64,000 bases of DNA from Laetiporus sulphureus 93-53 (taxonomy: Eukaryota; Basidiomycota; Agaricomycetes; Polyporales; Laetiporaceae): NCBI RefSeq assembly GCF_001632365.1, contig NW_024468541.1, forward strand, positions 227,899-291,898. The letters run 5' to 3'. Of the stretch, positions 22,833 to 33,300 are shown piece by piece. The position numbers and the translations under genes were made by a program. Below the pieces are notes generated by a model, which searched no databases, was not told the origin of the DNA, and worked only from the letters and a program-made list of their open reading frames with translations. The first letter of the stretch is position 1. Every line of letters begins with the position of its first letter.

Positions 22833-23480
22833 TTTCTGGTGCGAGACCGTGCGTCAGCATCATCCTAACGGAGCCCGATGCATCCAATGTCATATCCCCG
22901 GATCTCCCCACAATTCGACATCCCACCGAAAGCTCCTCTTCCGTACATTCCACTGGATGCATCAGGGCGTCCATAGCAGCAGCAAACTCACCTTGAGGAG
23001 GTGTCGAGTTGGCGATACACAGTCAGTTGCCCTTACCAAAGTTCCCGATCGAGCGGTGGCGCAATGTTTGATGATATTTGCTCGGTGGCAAATATTTCGA
23101 CCTCGCGCTCACGAACGCCGATACCGCCACCGTCGCCAACACCTCTCACCCTTCCTCTGGAGCTGTTGTTGCGGTAAGCATTTGTTCTCGCTATATTCGG
23201 TGAATGATGCCGGCTTTATGCCTTATTTATTGTCAATGATTGCGAAGTGATCACAAAACGTGTCCTGACTTCAAATTGTGCTGCTCTCATCCATGGGTCA
23301 GCAAAAAATGATGCGATATTTCGTTTCTAGCGCTTCCAGCATCCCATATTGACTGACAGCCCTTGAAGAAGCTCCTTTGTCCAAGTGGAACTTGTCCAAT
23401 CTGCCGCCGTTTTTCAGCCGCCTCGATTTGCGGAGAGCTCAGGTGTACAGAGGTGTCATTGTTAGTGGTCTCGGTGTACG
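22833..23480. other. Divergent promoter region, uL15 / RPB11
   Basis: About 650 bp between a ribosomal protein gene and an RNA polymerase II subunit gene. No supported coding feature. Confidence 0.55.
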
Positions 23481-24019
23481 ATGAACGCCCCTGCGCGATA
23501 CGAACTCTTTGTTTTGGACGAGGGTGAGAAGCCGTGCGTGACGCTCCTTGACCTTCAAAGAACGATCCATCTTATACGCCTTCTCGCTAGGGTCGAGGTG
23601 ATCGAGGACACCAAGATCCCAAATGCTGCTACTATCAAGGTTATGAAGCAAGATCATACTCTAGGGAACCTAATACGCGCGTGAGTAGTCATGCCCTTTC
23701 CAGAAGTCACCAGGCCCTGACCAGGCCATGAAGGCAACTGCTCTCCATGCCCCAGATCCTCTTTGCGGGATACAAGGTCCCACATCCTCTTCAACCATAC
23801 TTCCTCATCAAGATCCAGACCGATGGTAGCATTACACCAACGGCTGTGTTGGAGCAGGCATGTACTAAGCTCATCGGCACCATGGCGTCCCTCGAAGCGA
23901 AATTCAAACGCGAGTTCTCGTTCAAAGACGTGGAGAGTGGTGTCGTTGAGGATGCCTATGGGACCGTGGTGGCAGGCGGCACGACATGGCCTGAAAACAG
24001 AGACTACTTGGACTTTTGA
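23481..24019 (+). CDS. RPB11: DNA-directed RNA polymerase II subunit RPB11
   Basis: Small core subunit that pairs with RPB3 to nucleate polymerase II assembly in the nucleus. Three exons (23481-23533, 23591-23680, 23734-24019) give 142 residues. Landmarks: [58 protein letters not shown] and [20 protein letters not shown], all characteristic of RPB11. It is about 20-25 residues longer than the human and budding-yeast proteins because of a C-terminal tail ([20 protein letters not shown]). All splice junctions keep frame. Confidence 0.96.
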
Positions 24020-25540
24020 TTGCTGTGAGAGTTCGATCGTATTGTATACTAGGCGGATAATCTTTGTTGTATCTCTAGCAGTTTTTTCTTTGATATCATC
24101 TACCACCTGCTGCCAAATAGACTGCGGGGCAGATGGCCTTTCCTCTTACCCACATTGTGAACCGAGAAGACGGTAATGTTTGAAAATTTATGGACGTTAC
24201 ATCTTCGACATATCAGAAAATGGTCCCCAGTGGGATCAATTCCATGACTCATGCTGACGTATCATTGAGGACTGAAGCTACCTTGATGATGAAGTGTTCG
24301 CGGAGGTAGGAAAAGCGCATCTACCGCAATATCTTTCAACATGAGATGCTATGCACAGCCGTCTGTTTCCCACGGATGGCCGAAGATGGACATCCAATCC
24401 CTATTGAGTGATTCCTGTTCTGGCGCACATTTAGACTCGTCACTGACTAACCCGCCGTGCTAACCGGATCTTCTTTTCAAAACCCCAGGTCCATCGAATA
24501 TTCGCAGATGGTCACTACGGTTCTGGTCCTGATCGTCATGCCAGTGAGGCACTATGAATGGCCTAGAGCACCGTAGCATGTAAGGTTGTATGCTGGACAG
24601 CTGGACAACAAGTAATACGGTGAGTGCGTTGTTCGCCAACGCTAACGTGGTTCGAGTGCCGCTATTCATCAACAACATGATCCAGAACGGTGCAGCAGGC
24701 TTGTCATACTGGATAGCGTGATGCTAAGTGATTGACAGATCTCTGCTTGTCTAGACATCACCCTAAAGCAGATCGCTCTGTTGCGGAGCGGAAAACGCTT
24801 GCTGGGCATGGGCATACAGACACAGCGCGTTGCATATCATCTGCATGGGGTCACGGCATCCCGTGCGAGAACGTCTGAGAGAACCCACCTATACGAGGAT
24901 CACAATTAACGCAACGGGGCAATCTTGAAATGGAAGCAGAGAAAGAAAAGAAGACTGTTGCTTCGCCATCGCCAAGAATTCGATACGTTCTGAGACGATG
25001 GGTACGGATCATGCACAGTGACTGACATCGCCTTCTGTACTATCTATCGCGAAGCGTCATGCTACCATTGCTCATTCTGCCGGTAGTTACGCTACTATGT
25101 GACAAGTGTATTAAGCAGAGGTACGGTTATGAGTTAGTATTAGCAATAATTAATCAAATTTGACAGTTGGATGAGAGCTCGGTCGTACTAGATGCCCCCA
25201 AATGAAAGAGAATAACAATAGAGGGGATACTAGTTTCATATGTTGAGTGTCGCATTGTAACGGCAAGGCCGCAGAACCGTGCGACGAAAACAACGCCTCG
25301 AGCAGGAGTCCTGTGGAGGCCAGGCGCAGGAGTTAATCCTCGACCAGTAGCGCATGCGTTGATATTGTGGCCTGCGCGACGAAATTAAACCTCGACCAGT
25401 AGCGCGTGCGTTATTGTGGCCTGCGCATCGAACTTCCGTTGCCATCCCCTGCAGTATGCTGCAGACATCCAGTCATACACCCCTTTTTTCTCCTTCACAG
25501 ATCGTCTCATGAATCCCTCCCACAAACCCGACACACTGCG
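24020..25540. other. Convergent intergenic region with a short tandem repeat
   Basis: 1.5 kb between converging RPB11 and MTG1. No gene is recognised. It carries the imperfect repeat at 25333-25426. Confidence 0.55.
25333..25426 (+). repeat. Imperfect tandem repeat, two copies of about 44 bp
   Basis: Copies at 25333-25377 and 25385-25426 share CTCGACCAGTAGCGC, GTGCGTT/ATGCGTT and TTGTGGCCTGCGC, separated by 7 bp; they differ by a 3-bp indel and a few substitutions. They lie just downstream of the MTG1 stop. Confidence 0.9.
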
Positions 25541-28500
25541 TCACCTCGCTCTGTTCGCGAGCTTCGCCTTCATCTTCGCCACCCGCTTCGCCTTCGATTC
25601 ATCCTTCTCCCGCTTTTTCCCCTGTGCACGGCTCAATCCACCGCCCGCCCGCTCCTCCTCCAAAGCCGCCTCCTCGAAATTCTCAATGCACTCCTCCATT
25701 TTTCGCTGGATCGCAGCCGCATCGTATCTGTTCGCGACTGCCTCCGCAACATCGACGTCCCACTCAAAGTCGAAGCCCCAGCCGCGGCGGTAGGTCCGTA
25801 GTTGTGACGGACCGGAAGGCAGAGCCAGTGCGTCGTCATGGGTTCCGTCGGTGGACAGGTTTGTTTGTAGGCTGCGGTCAGCGGCATACGCAGGCAAAGC
25901 CGGCGCGGAAGCAGCAAGCAGCCCACCCTCCTCTCTCCACCACTTTATAAACCAGAGAGCCGCGCGCGTCTCGTCCGGCACGCCGCCCTTCTTCAGCATG
26001 CACAATCGTGCGGCCAGCAAGCCCAAAAATGAGTGCACGTCAGCCTGCGGCTGGCTGGATGGCGGAAGGATCCGTAGGTACGCTGGCGCTGCGTGTGTAC
26101 CGGCAATGAAGAATCGTTGGTCAGGTGCATGGACGGGACAGGCGACAAGGTCGGACACTCACACACAGGGTCGAGGATATTCAACCGGTAGAGCAGGTAG
26201 GCCGCGAGCGTCTCGGGGTCGTACAGGCCCTCCTTGATACCCGCTGCGCAGCCAACATCGCGTTTCAGATGCCATCACCATCAATTCCGCACCTCAGCGG
26301 CACGCAAATATTTCAGATTTATGTGACGACGTACCGATCAACGCCAGCTTGACACCGCGTTCCGCTCCGGGCTGGCCGTTCCCGAGGAAGGGCAGCATCA
26401 CGCCTGGGGAGTCGTACGAATATACAAGCGGGTCTTGGGAAAGCTTGAGGCGGTTAGAGAGCACGCGTGTCATTCCCGGCTGGGACGACGTGCGCAGAGC
26501 CTTTGCAGTGGCTAGTCGACCGGGAAGGAGTAACCGATCAGCGTGCGGGACTCGAAGAACCGGAAACAAACACCACCAACGCACGCCCTGCAATCCCAGC
26601 TTTTCTCAACGCGTTGAGCAGTGTCGACTTGCCGACGTTGGGCATACCCACCACGAGAACATTCAGCTCCGGCACGACTGGGTTGGCCTTTGCAATGTCT
26701 GTTATCCGGTTAATTAAATCACACCGCTCCCGTTCTCAATGTATAGCGCTTACCGACCAACAGCTCGCTGAGCGCCCTGATATCCGGCGAGCGGTGCCAT
26801 GACGCAAAGAAGACCCGCTGGTCAGGATACTTGGCTGCCATCGCCCGGCGGAAGGGCTACTATTCGACGTGGCTCATTAGCAACCTGCACCATTGTGTAT
26901 AATATATGAAGAAGGAAATGAGAAGGAAGAGTGAGGCGCGTCCGCCACCTACCTCGATGCCCCACTCGGGGACTAGATCACGCTTGTTGAACACAACGAC
27001 GCGTTCGCAGATCCTCCCGCCACTTGTGCCGTTCGGGCCAAATGTGGTCGCGGAGGACGATGTGCCTGCGGTGTTGGTGCTGGCTGCATTCGCGATGGAG
27101 AGATCAAAGGCAGGGGGGGTTGGTGTGTGGCCACGCCGTAGACTCCATTTTTGCAGAGCTCCTGAAAGGAGGGGAAATGAATATAAAATTCAAGCTGTTA
27201 AATCAAAAGACTGAGATAAACAAGAAGAAAAGCAGAGATCATTAGGCAGTGAGCTATGGCAAAGAGGCCCGACGTAACTGCAGAATGTCAAGGCACCTGC
27301 GGTGGCCCTCCATTGTGCGTCATCTGAACACCGACTATCCACTCATCGGTGTCCCCAAGTACGCCTACACATGCCATCAGCTGAGACAACTAGGTCTGTG
27401 TACTCGCCCTGATGGTGCGTGAGATACGGCCGCTATAGAGCGACCGAATTGCGCCGACAGCGCCGCACTGGACCGCCTCAGCCCACAGCCACTCCAGACA
27501 CTGATTTTTTCATTAATCACTCGAACAGCCAGTTCCAGAGCCATATCACAATTAGCGATTATAGCTCACTTGCAACGCACTAGTTGGGCATACGATGAGC
27601 GCGATAGCAAAAAACCCCTGAGGCGCAGGGCAATGTCTGTCATAACCCGGGCAGTCCCGTCGAGAAATAACGTAACAGCCACCGCATAGAGGCGTTGACT
27701 CGCCTCACGGTCGGAGGATTGGGCTACCCACAAAGATTGCCCTCATCAGGAAGCGCTATGACACGACGCAACGGGCGCTCTGGCACCTCGGCGGATCATC
27801 CCAGCTGCCCCAAAACAATCCACAAGCCCATCATCCCACGTCCACATGTTGCACACAGAATGAATATCCCACCCGCAGCGTGCCAACCACCCTGCACGAC
27901 TTCCCAGTACAATACATGTCATGTCCACCGCACGAGGTCAGCATGGCCCACAACAATTCACTGGAGCCCAAGCCACTCCGCGGCTCGTCATTCATTCCAT
28001 CTACACGTTCCCAAACCAGCGCCACGATGCTGCGCCCACAGACCACTTCTGCGATCTTTGTGGTTTTTTATATTTAAATCTCTCAGAAGACACCCACAAG
28101 CGCGCGTTAGGGCGCACATCGCCGTCCAGCGCTCAGAACTGCGTGTACGCTCGCCAGCAACGTGTGAGCGGGCAGCACACACCAAAGGCCACTCCAGAAC
28201 GCATCTGAGCGCGAGGGTCGGACAGGACCAGGGACATTTCCGCCACCTCGAGCGCGCGCCGCCACATCTGTCACATACGTGACGCGTGACGCGCTCAATC
28301 TTTTTTCTTATTCATTTCTCCTTTTTTTATGCGGGGCGCGGTTCGCGCGAGAAGTGCCAGCACCCTTGCCCGAACACAAGCGGATGACAGCCAACTTCCC
28401 TGCCGTCCACTGCTGTTCGGTGCCGCTCCTCCCGCGGGCAGGCAGACCACGCGACCCCTCCCAAGACATCCCACCCTCCTCATCGAGCCCACAAATGAAT

Positions 28501-28776
28501 ATGAACTTGGCCTTGGCGCCTGTAACACGTAATCCGGCGCGCCTCCGCCCAAGCAGACTAACCAGGCCGAGGTGCAGAGGAGACGGAAAAAGAGAAGCGC
28601 AACGCACCTTCAAAGTTCCGGTTGATGCTCGTGAGCGGGAGACGCGCATCGCGCAGCTCGAGGACGACGTCGGTGCGCGCGAGCAAGCTGGGCAGGCTCC
28701 GCTGGAAGGCGTGCATGTGCCCCGGGAACCATGTCGGCGGCGCCGGGAGCGCGGGGAAGGGTATATGCGCCAGCAT
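25541..28776 (-). CDS. MTG1: Mitochondrial ribosome-associated GTPase 1 (MTG1/RbgA family)
   Basis: Circularly permuted GTPase needed for maturation of the large mitochondrial ribosomal subunit. Seven exons (28608-28776, 26953-27161, 26754-26856, 26585-26698, 26335-26511, 26163-26243, 25541-26088) sum to 466 residues in one frame. N-terminus: WFPGHMHAFQRSLPSLLART then DVVLELRDARLPLTSINRNF. The G motifs appear in permuted order: G4 in VVVFNKRDLVPEWG (about residue 118), then G1 in GMPNVGKSTLLNALR, G2-like TSSQPGMTR, and G3 in YSYDSPGVMLP. The C-terminal half is basic (KKREKDESKAKRVAKMKAKL). The first intron (27162-28607) is 1446 bp while the others are about 50-100 bp. An additional upstream exon cannot be excluded, since an acceptor-like TAG lies about 33 bp before the ATG. 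Confidence 0.92.
27162..28607 (-). other. Exceptionally long intron 1 of MTG1
   Basis: 1446-bp intron with donor GTGCGTTG and a pyrimidine-rich acceptor CCTCCTTTCAG. The flanking exons join as NFEG-ALQKWSL, as expected for the family. The interior has C-rich segments and short open frames, including a His/Pro-rich plus-strand frame at 27759-28282, none with a recognisable product. I saw no terminal repeats. Confidence 0.75.
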
Positions 28777-29565
28777 CCCTGTCCAACCTTCCGTCTTCAG
28801 GTCGAACTAGATGTGAGCGGGGCTTGCGTAGGCACCGAGTCGACTTGGAGAGCCTGGTATGTCTGATGTGCAGTGCAAGGGCGTGCTCGCCACGAGATCG
28901 TGCGTGGTTGCCGTCAAAGTGCGCAATGAGTGTGTGGACCGCGCAGGAATGCTCGCGGGACCAGAGCGGAATCAGAGCGCGTGATCGACCAGCCCGAGCG
29001 CTCGCGACCGCTACCCGATCGTCCGTCGCCGGCGCTCCTGCCCGCCTACGCTTTCCCACGCGCTTTTCTCGCCCGTTTCTTCGTCTCCGCAGCAGAGGTG
29101 CTCGGCGTCGCGTTGGACGTTCCCTAGCACGACATTGGCACAGTAGTGATACTTCTACGCACAGACTTGCATTCCAACACGAAAAATATTGTACAAGATG
29201 AGAATGCTTGATGACAGAACCCGACCTCCAGCATTGCATGCATGCACAGCGGAACCACGAATGATGAAACCAACCCAGACTCGAGGCACTTTCAGATACG
29301 GCATGAGATGACAGCATGAGTATATATCGTCGGAGGAGAGACATGAGAGGCGGCCTTTGACCGCCTCCGAATTCATGACAGCAACGATGGAAGATTTGAC
29401 ACAGCACGAGCGACCGACACGTACGCCCTATTGTCCCCGCCGCAAACGTCGTCGACGAGGCACGGGGGCTGAGACACTGCATGAGCCCAATTGAACCGTA
29501 AACGCGCGACGAACAGCCAGCACTCACCGCACGTCGCACAGCCATCACCACCACGCAACCCGACC
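28777..29565. other. Intergenic: MTG1 promoter and downstream gene 3' flank
   Basis: About 790 bp; no supported coding feature. Confidence 0.5.
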
Positions 29566-30387
29566 TCAGACCCACCCGTCCTTGCCGACACCGATCGCGT
29601 CGAAGCTCTTCCCGCTCCTCGTCTTCCTCTCCGTCAGCACCGTCACAGAGTCCAGGTTGATCAGCTTCTCCGACGGCGGGGGCGAGCCCTCCACCCAGCC
29701 CTTCCATCCCTTCTTCACGGCTGTGCGCTTCTTTCGTGGCCGTGTAGGATGAGGCTGCGGGACAGGCGTGACGCCGCGCAGGTCCTCGTCGTCGTCCGGG
29801 GTGAACAGCCGCTTGGACGACGTCGCCGAGACGGTGGAGGACACGGAGGGGCCGGGCGTGGTCGGCGGCGAGGACGGGCCCATGGGAGGCGGGGTGACGG
29901 AGACGGAGCGCTGCGCGCCGGTGATGTGGATCGCGGGCCGTGCTTGCCAGAAGGACGAGGGCTGTGGCGGCTGATGTGTGGCAGGGGCATGCACGACGGA
30001 CGGGGCCCGCTTGCTCGTGCTGGACGTGGACCCGGACGCGTGCATCAACGAGCCGGACGTGATGGGGATCGTGGTGGTGACCTTGAGACCGGGCCTTGCG
30101 CGTTTCTTCTCCTTCTCTCGTTCCTTCTCCCTCTCCCTCTCCTTATCCTTGTCCTTCTCTCTCTCTTTCTCCCTCTCCCCTTCGCGCTCCTTCTCCTTCC
30201 TCTTCCGCACCCTGCGCGCCTCCTCGCGGTCCTCGACCTCCTTGTTTACGGGGACGCCATTGAGCAGGCTGGTGAGCACGTCGCGCGCGGGACGCGGGTC
30301 AAAGTCGCCTGCGAGGACTGCGGTCGCGGTGCGGCGGCGTTTTGGGGCGGGCGGGACGGAATACGCGTAGGGCGCGAATACGGCCAT
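29566..30387 (-). CDS. Low-complexity, Lys/Glu-rich predicted nuclear protein
   Basis: Single-exon frame of 273 residues from ATG 30387 (MAVFAPYAYSVPPAPKRRRT). I do not recognise a domain. Visible parts are a basic PAPKRRR motif near the start (possible nuclear localisation signal), a block of alternating Lys/Glu/Arg/Asp at about residues 60-100 (EREREKEREKEKKRARPG) that could form a single charged alpha helix, a Ser/Pro/Thr-rich middle, PRKKRTAVKKGWKGWVEGSP near residue 225, and a conserved-looking C-terminus (KTRSGKSFDAIGVGKDGWV). The purine-rich coding strand at 30100-30210 reflects the charged block. Intact start, length and the non-random C-terminus support a real gene. Confidence 0.65.
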   Translation of the reverse strand: MAVFAPYAYSVPPAPKRRRTATAVLAGDFDPRPARDVLTSLLNGVPVNKEVEDREEARRVRKRKEKEREGEREKEREKDKDKEREREKEREKEKKRARPGLKVTTTIPITSGSLMHASGSTSSTSKRAPSVVHAPATHQPPQPSSFWQARPAIHITGAQRSVSVTPPPMGPSSPPTTPGPSVSSTVSATSSKRLFTPDDDEDLRGVTPVPQPHPTRPRKKRTAVKKGWKGWVEGSPPPSEKLINLDSVTVLTERKTRSGKSFDAIGVGKDGWV

Positions 30388-33300
30388 GGAGCAGAGTGGG
30401 TGGCCGTGGGGGGTGGCCGTGGGGGGGAGTGGCCGGGGCGGAAACAAACGAGGAGGGGGAGGAGAGGACGCGCCGTGGAGCGTGGTATTGCGCACTTTAA
30501 TAGGTTGTTGTATTCTGTTACGGCAGCACGCGGCGGCCCCAATTGGATAAACATTTTACGTAAGACACTAAGAACCTTCCGTCTCGTCCGTCCGCCTGGA
30601 GCTGTCTTCTATCTCCTCCTCCTTCTGTCACAAATCTCTTTTTTTATTTGTGTTGCCCGTAAACATAACCCCGAGCCACTCCCACCCACCCTCATTGTCC
30701 GCGGCCACTCGCCCGCACGTGTGCCAATATCACGCCTTCACCCAGAGTGTGCCACCCATCTCCATACATCTGCCCTGTGTGCCACTCTGGCAGGCAGACC
30801 TCATGTGCCATGCCCGTCCGAACCCCCCGAGCCCCAGCTGCTTCCTTTACCACGCTAGCGCCGCGCCACCATCACCCTCAGTAGCCACTCGGCCCATTCG
30901 CTACAGTCACGCACGCACGCTCCCAGTGCTTTGCCGGCATCGGCTACGGGGGGCTTCTCGAGTTTCACCCTGTATCGCGATTTGTGGGATTTTATTACCC
31001 GGATATCCTGCGCACTCTGTAGTGCAGGACAGCATGAGATCGGTGTCCACAGAATAAATCTGGAGCGCAGGGTTGGGGGCTGCGGGAGACAAAGACATAT
31101 TGATAGCAGGGCTGCTTCTGCGGGCGCCTGCGACGCCTCGCCTCGCCTCGCTGATCGTCCTCGCTATATCAGGCCACTCGGGCCCAGACAGCCTCTGAGC
31201 ACACACGCAGAAGGGTCAGAACGGAGCGTCGGAACTCGGAACTTGCCTGAGAGAATTCGAATCCGAACGATATCTTTCCGCCCCTTCCCCTCGCGCGAGT
31301 CAGCCAGCGCAGCATACGCTCCCCCAAGTCAGCGAAGATGCGTTCCGTGATAGTGGGCAGAGAGAAGAAGACGCCATGTGCATCGCGCCTGGGAACGTGC
31401 CAACCCGCGTGCTTGGCTGAACTCGCGACCACGCTTCGTTCATCTGCCTACGGTACAATCATCTGAAAAGATCTCGCAGCATCGCAGCATCTGCAGGCGC
31501 TCGAGTGCAATTACCAAGCCATCTGTCTATCATCACGGAGCAGCATCGCGAACACGTTGCGTTGCACATATTTGGCGACAAAATGGACGCGACCACATCA
31601 CAAAAGAAGTCCTCATTCTCCCTTATGTCATGCCGCTGGAGCTGGATATCTGGAGAGGCGGTGTAGGAAAGGATGGCGATAATCACTAGCACTGATCACC
31701 CGCTGGTTCCCCAGCGTCATTGACAGATGATCCTTAGCTGTACCAGAATTTCTTATCGTGGTTAGGCCGTGCTCTCCAGAGATCCAAGGCGGTAGGCAAT
31801 TATCAATGCCCGCCAGGCTGCTGGGCCATTTTCTGAATCTGGAGAATTGAGCAGGCCTCCCGGCCATCTGCGGGAAAAGCTTGCTAAGAACGCCCTGCGA
31901 GAATGAAGCCCGCCTCTCCACAGCCAGCGGGCGGAATGAAGTTTGATATTGACCCCATAAACCAATCCATCTATCGCACGCTTTAGGAGGAGATACCAGT
32001 GTTCCCTGATCTACCGCGATAGTTCAACAGGACGGCCTCTAAAGCGTTCAACATTCATCCGCAATGCCGGTGCCGAACACCCTATCCCTACCGCTGCGCT
32101 CTGAACAGTCAGCACAAGCCGGCCGCTCCTCCCGTCCATCTGCATACTATGATATCCGCCCCTCTCCGCCTCTACGCCGGCCTTGTGACAACGTCGACGT
32201 CGGCGCACGCAGAAACCTACCGGGACTCATCAGAACCGCAGTCTGCACCAGCGCAGACCACAGAAAACCCCATTCATCAGGTGGATCACGCCAGAACATC
32301 AGAAGGGCCGCGCGCGGCCGGCTCGAGCCGTCCCAGGTGACAGAGACACGGACCACGCAGGCACGCGTGTGCATCCCGTTTACGGCATCGCTCTGCCTGC
32401 CTTTCCCAGGCCCATTGGTTCCCGGAACTTGGATCCTGGCTGGCCCACCGAGGGCTCGACGCCGCCGCTGTGCTGTGGTCGTGCCCCGCGTCGCTAGAGA
32501 AACGGGCGTGCGCCGCTGTTATAAGTCTATCGTAGACCGCGGTCCCGCGAAGGATGGAGAAGATCGCGGGGGCGATGTGTAATGTTATCTTTCATTTCTA
32601 GCCTCGGACAGTCACTCAAATCGCACGCGCAAAGCTCGGCCCTGCGTCCAGGCTGCACCGGCGAGTCAGACCGCACCGAGGGCGCACAGAAATCGTTGCC
32701 TTAAAGGAGCAACCCTGAGCGCCGCCCGCGCAGACTAAACCGCTTGCATCGACGGTGTCTTGGGTTGACGTGCCACATCTCAGATGGTGGTGGTACTGTG
32801 GTAGTCCCGCTCGCCGCCGCGCTGGAGTGGTAATTCATTTCGTCGCCCTGACGATCTGCGCACTTTCGCACGCGTTAGGTCAGCTTGATGAGATTTTTTA
32901 TGTTCTGACACGATGCGGTTGTTCAGGAATTTTCTTTTCCACCCGTTTTTCAGTTCTGGAACGAACACGGCGGCGTCCATTTTACACCAACTCGTGGGCG
33001 TAACGCATGCGATATTACGCTTTGCTCTGCTGTTTGACTTACCGTGCTACCACTTATCCGTCGCGTGACTCGGAGCGCTGGCCACACTGGCACGGCGTCC
33101 GGCCGCGGTGCTCTACCTCCTCATGTACCAAGCCATATCGCCCGATTGACGATGCGTGTGTGCTAGGTACGCAGGGTGTGCGATCGCCATATCGGTATGG
33201 TTCATTTCCGCATTAGTTCCACGTTAGTGTCCCCGTGCGGATGGCCCGCACCGTCCCTCCTGATCTGTTACAATTACAAACGCTCGCCTTCAGTGCCTGC

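Noticed and set aside
27695..28282. 195-codon plus-strand open frame inside the MTG1 intron
   Set aside because: It begins with a non-ATG codon (the first ATG is at 27759), is His/Pro/Arg-biased as expected from C-rich DNA, and has no recognisable domain.
28610..29707. 365-codon minus-strand frame overlapping MTG1 exon 1
   Set aside because: It is a shifted frame over the MTG1 first exon; the true frame carries WFPGHM and DVVLELRDARLPL.
29491..30858. 455-codon plus-strand open frame
   Set aside because: It is antisense to the Lys/Glu-rich gene and owes its length to high GC content; the product is Arg/Leu/Pro low-complexity without family landmarks.
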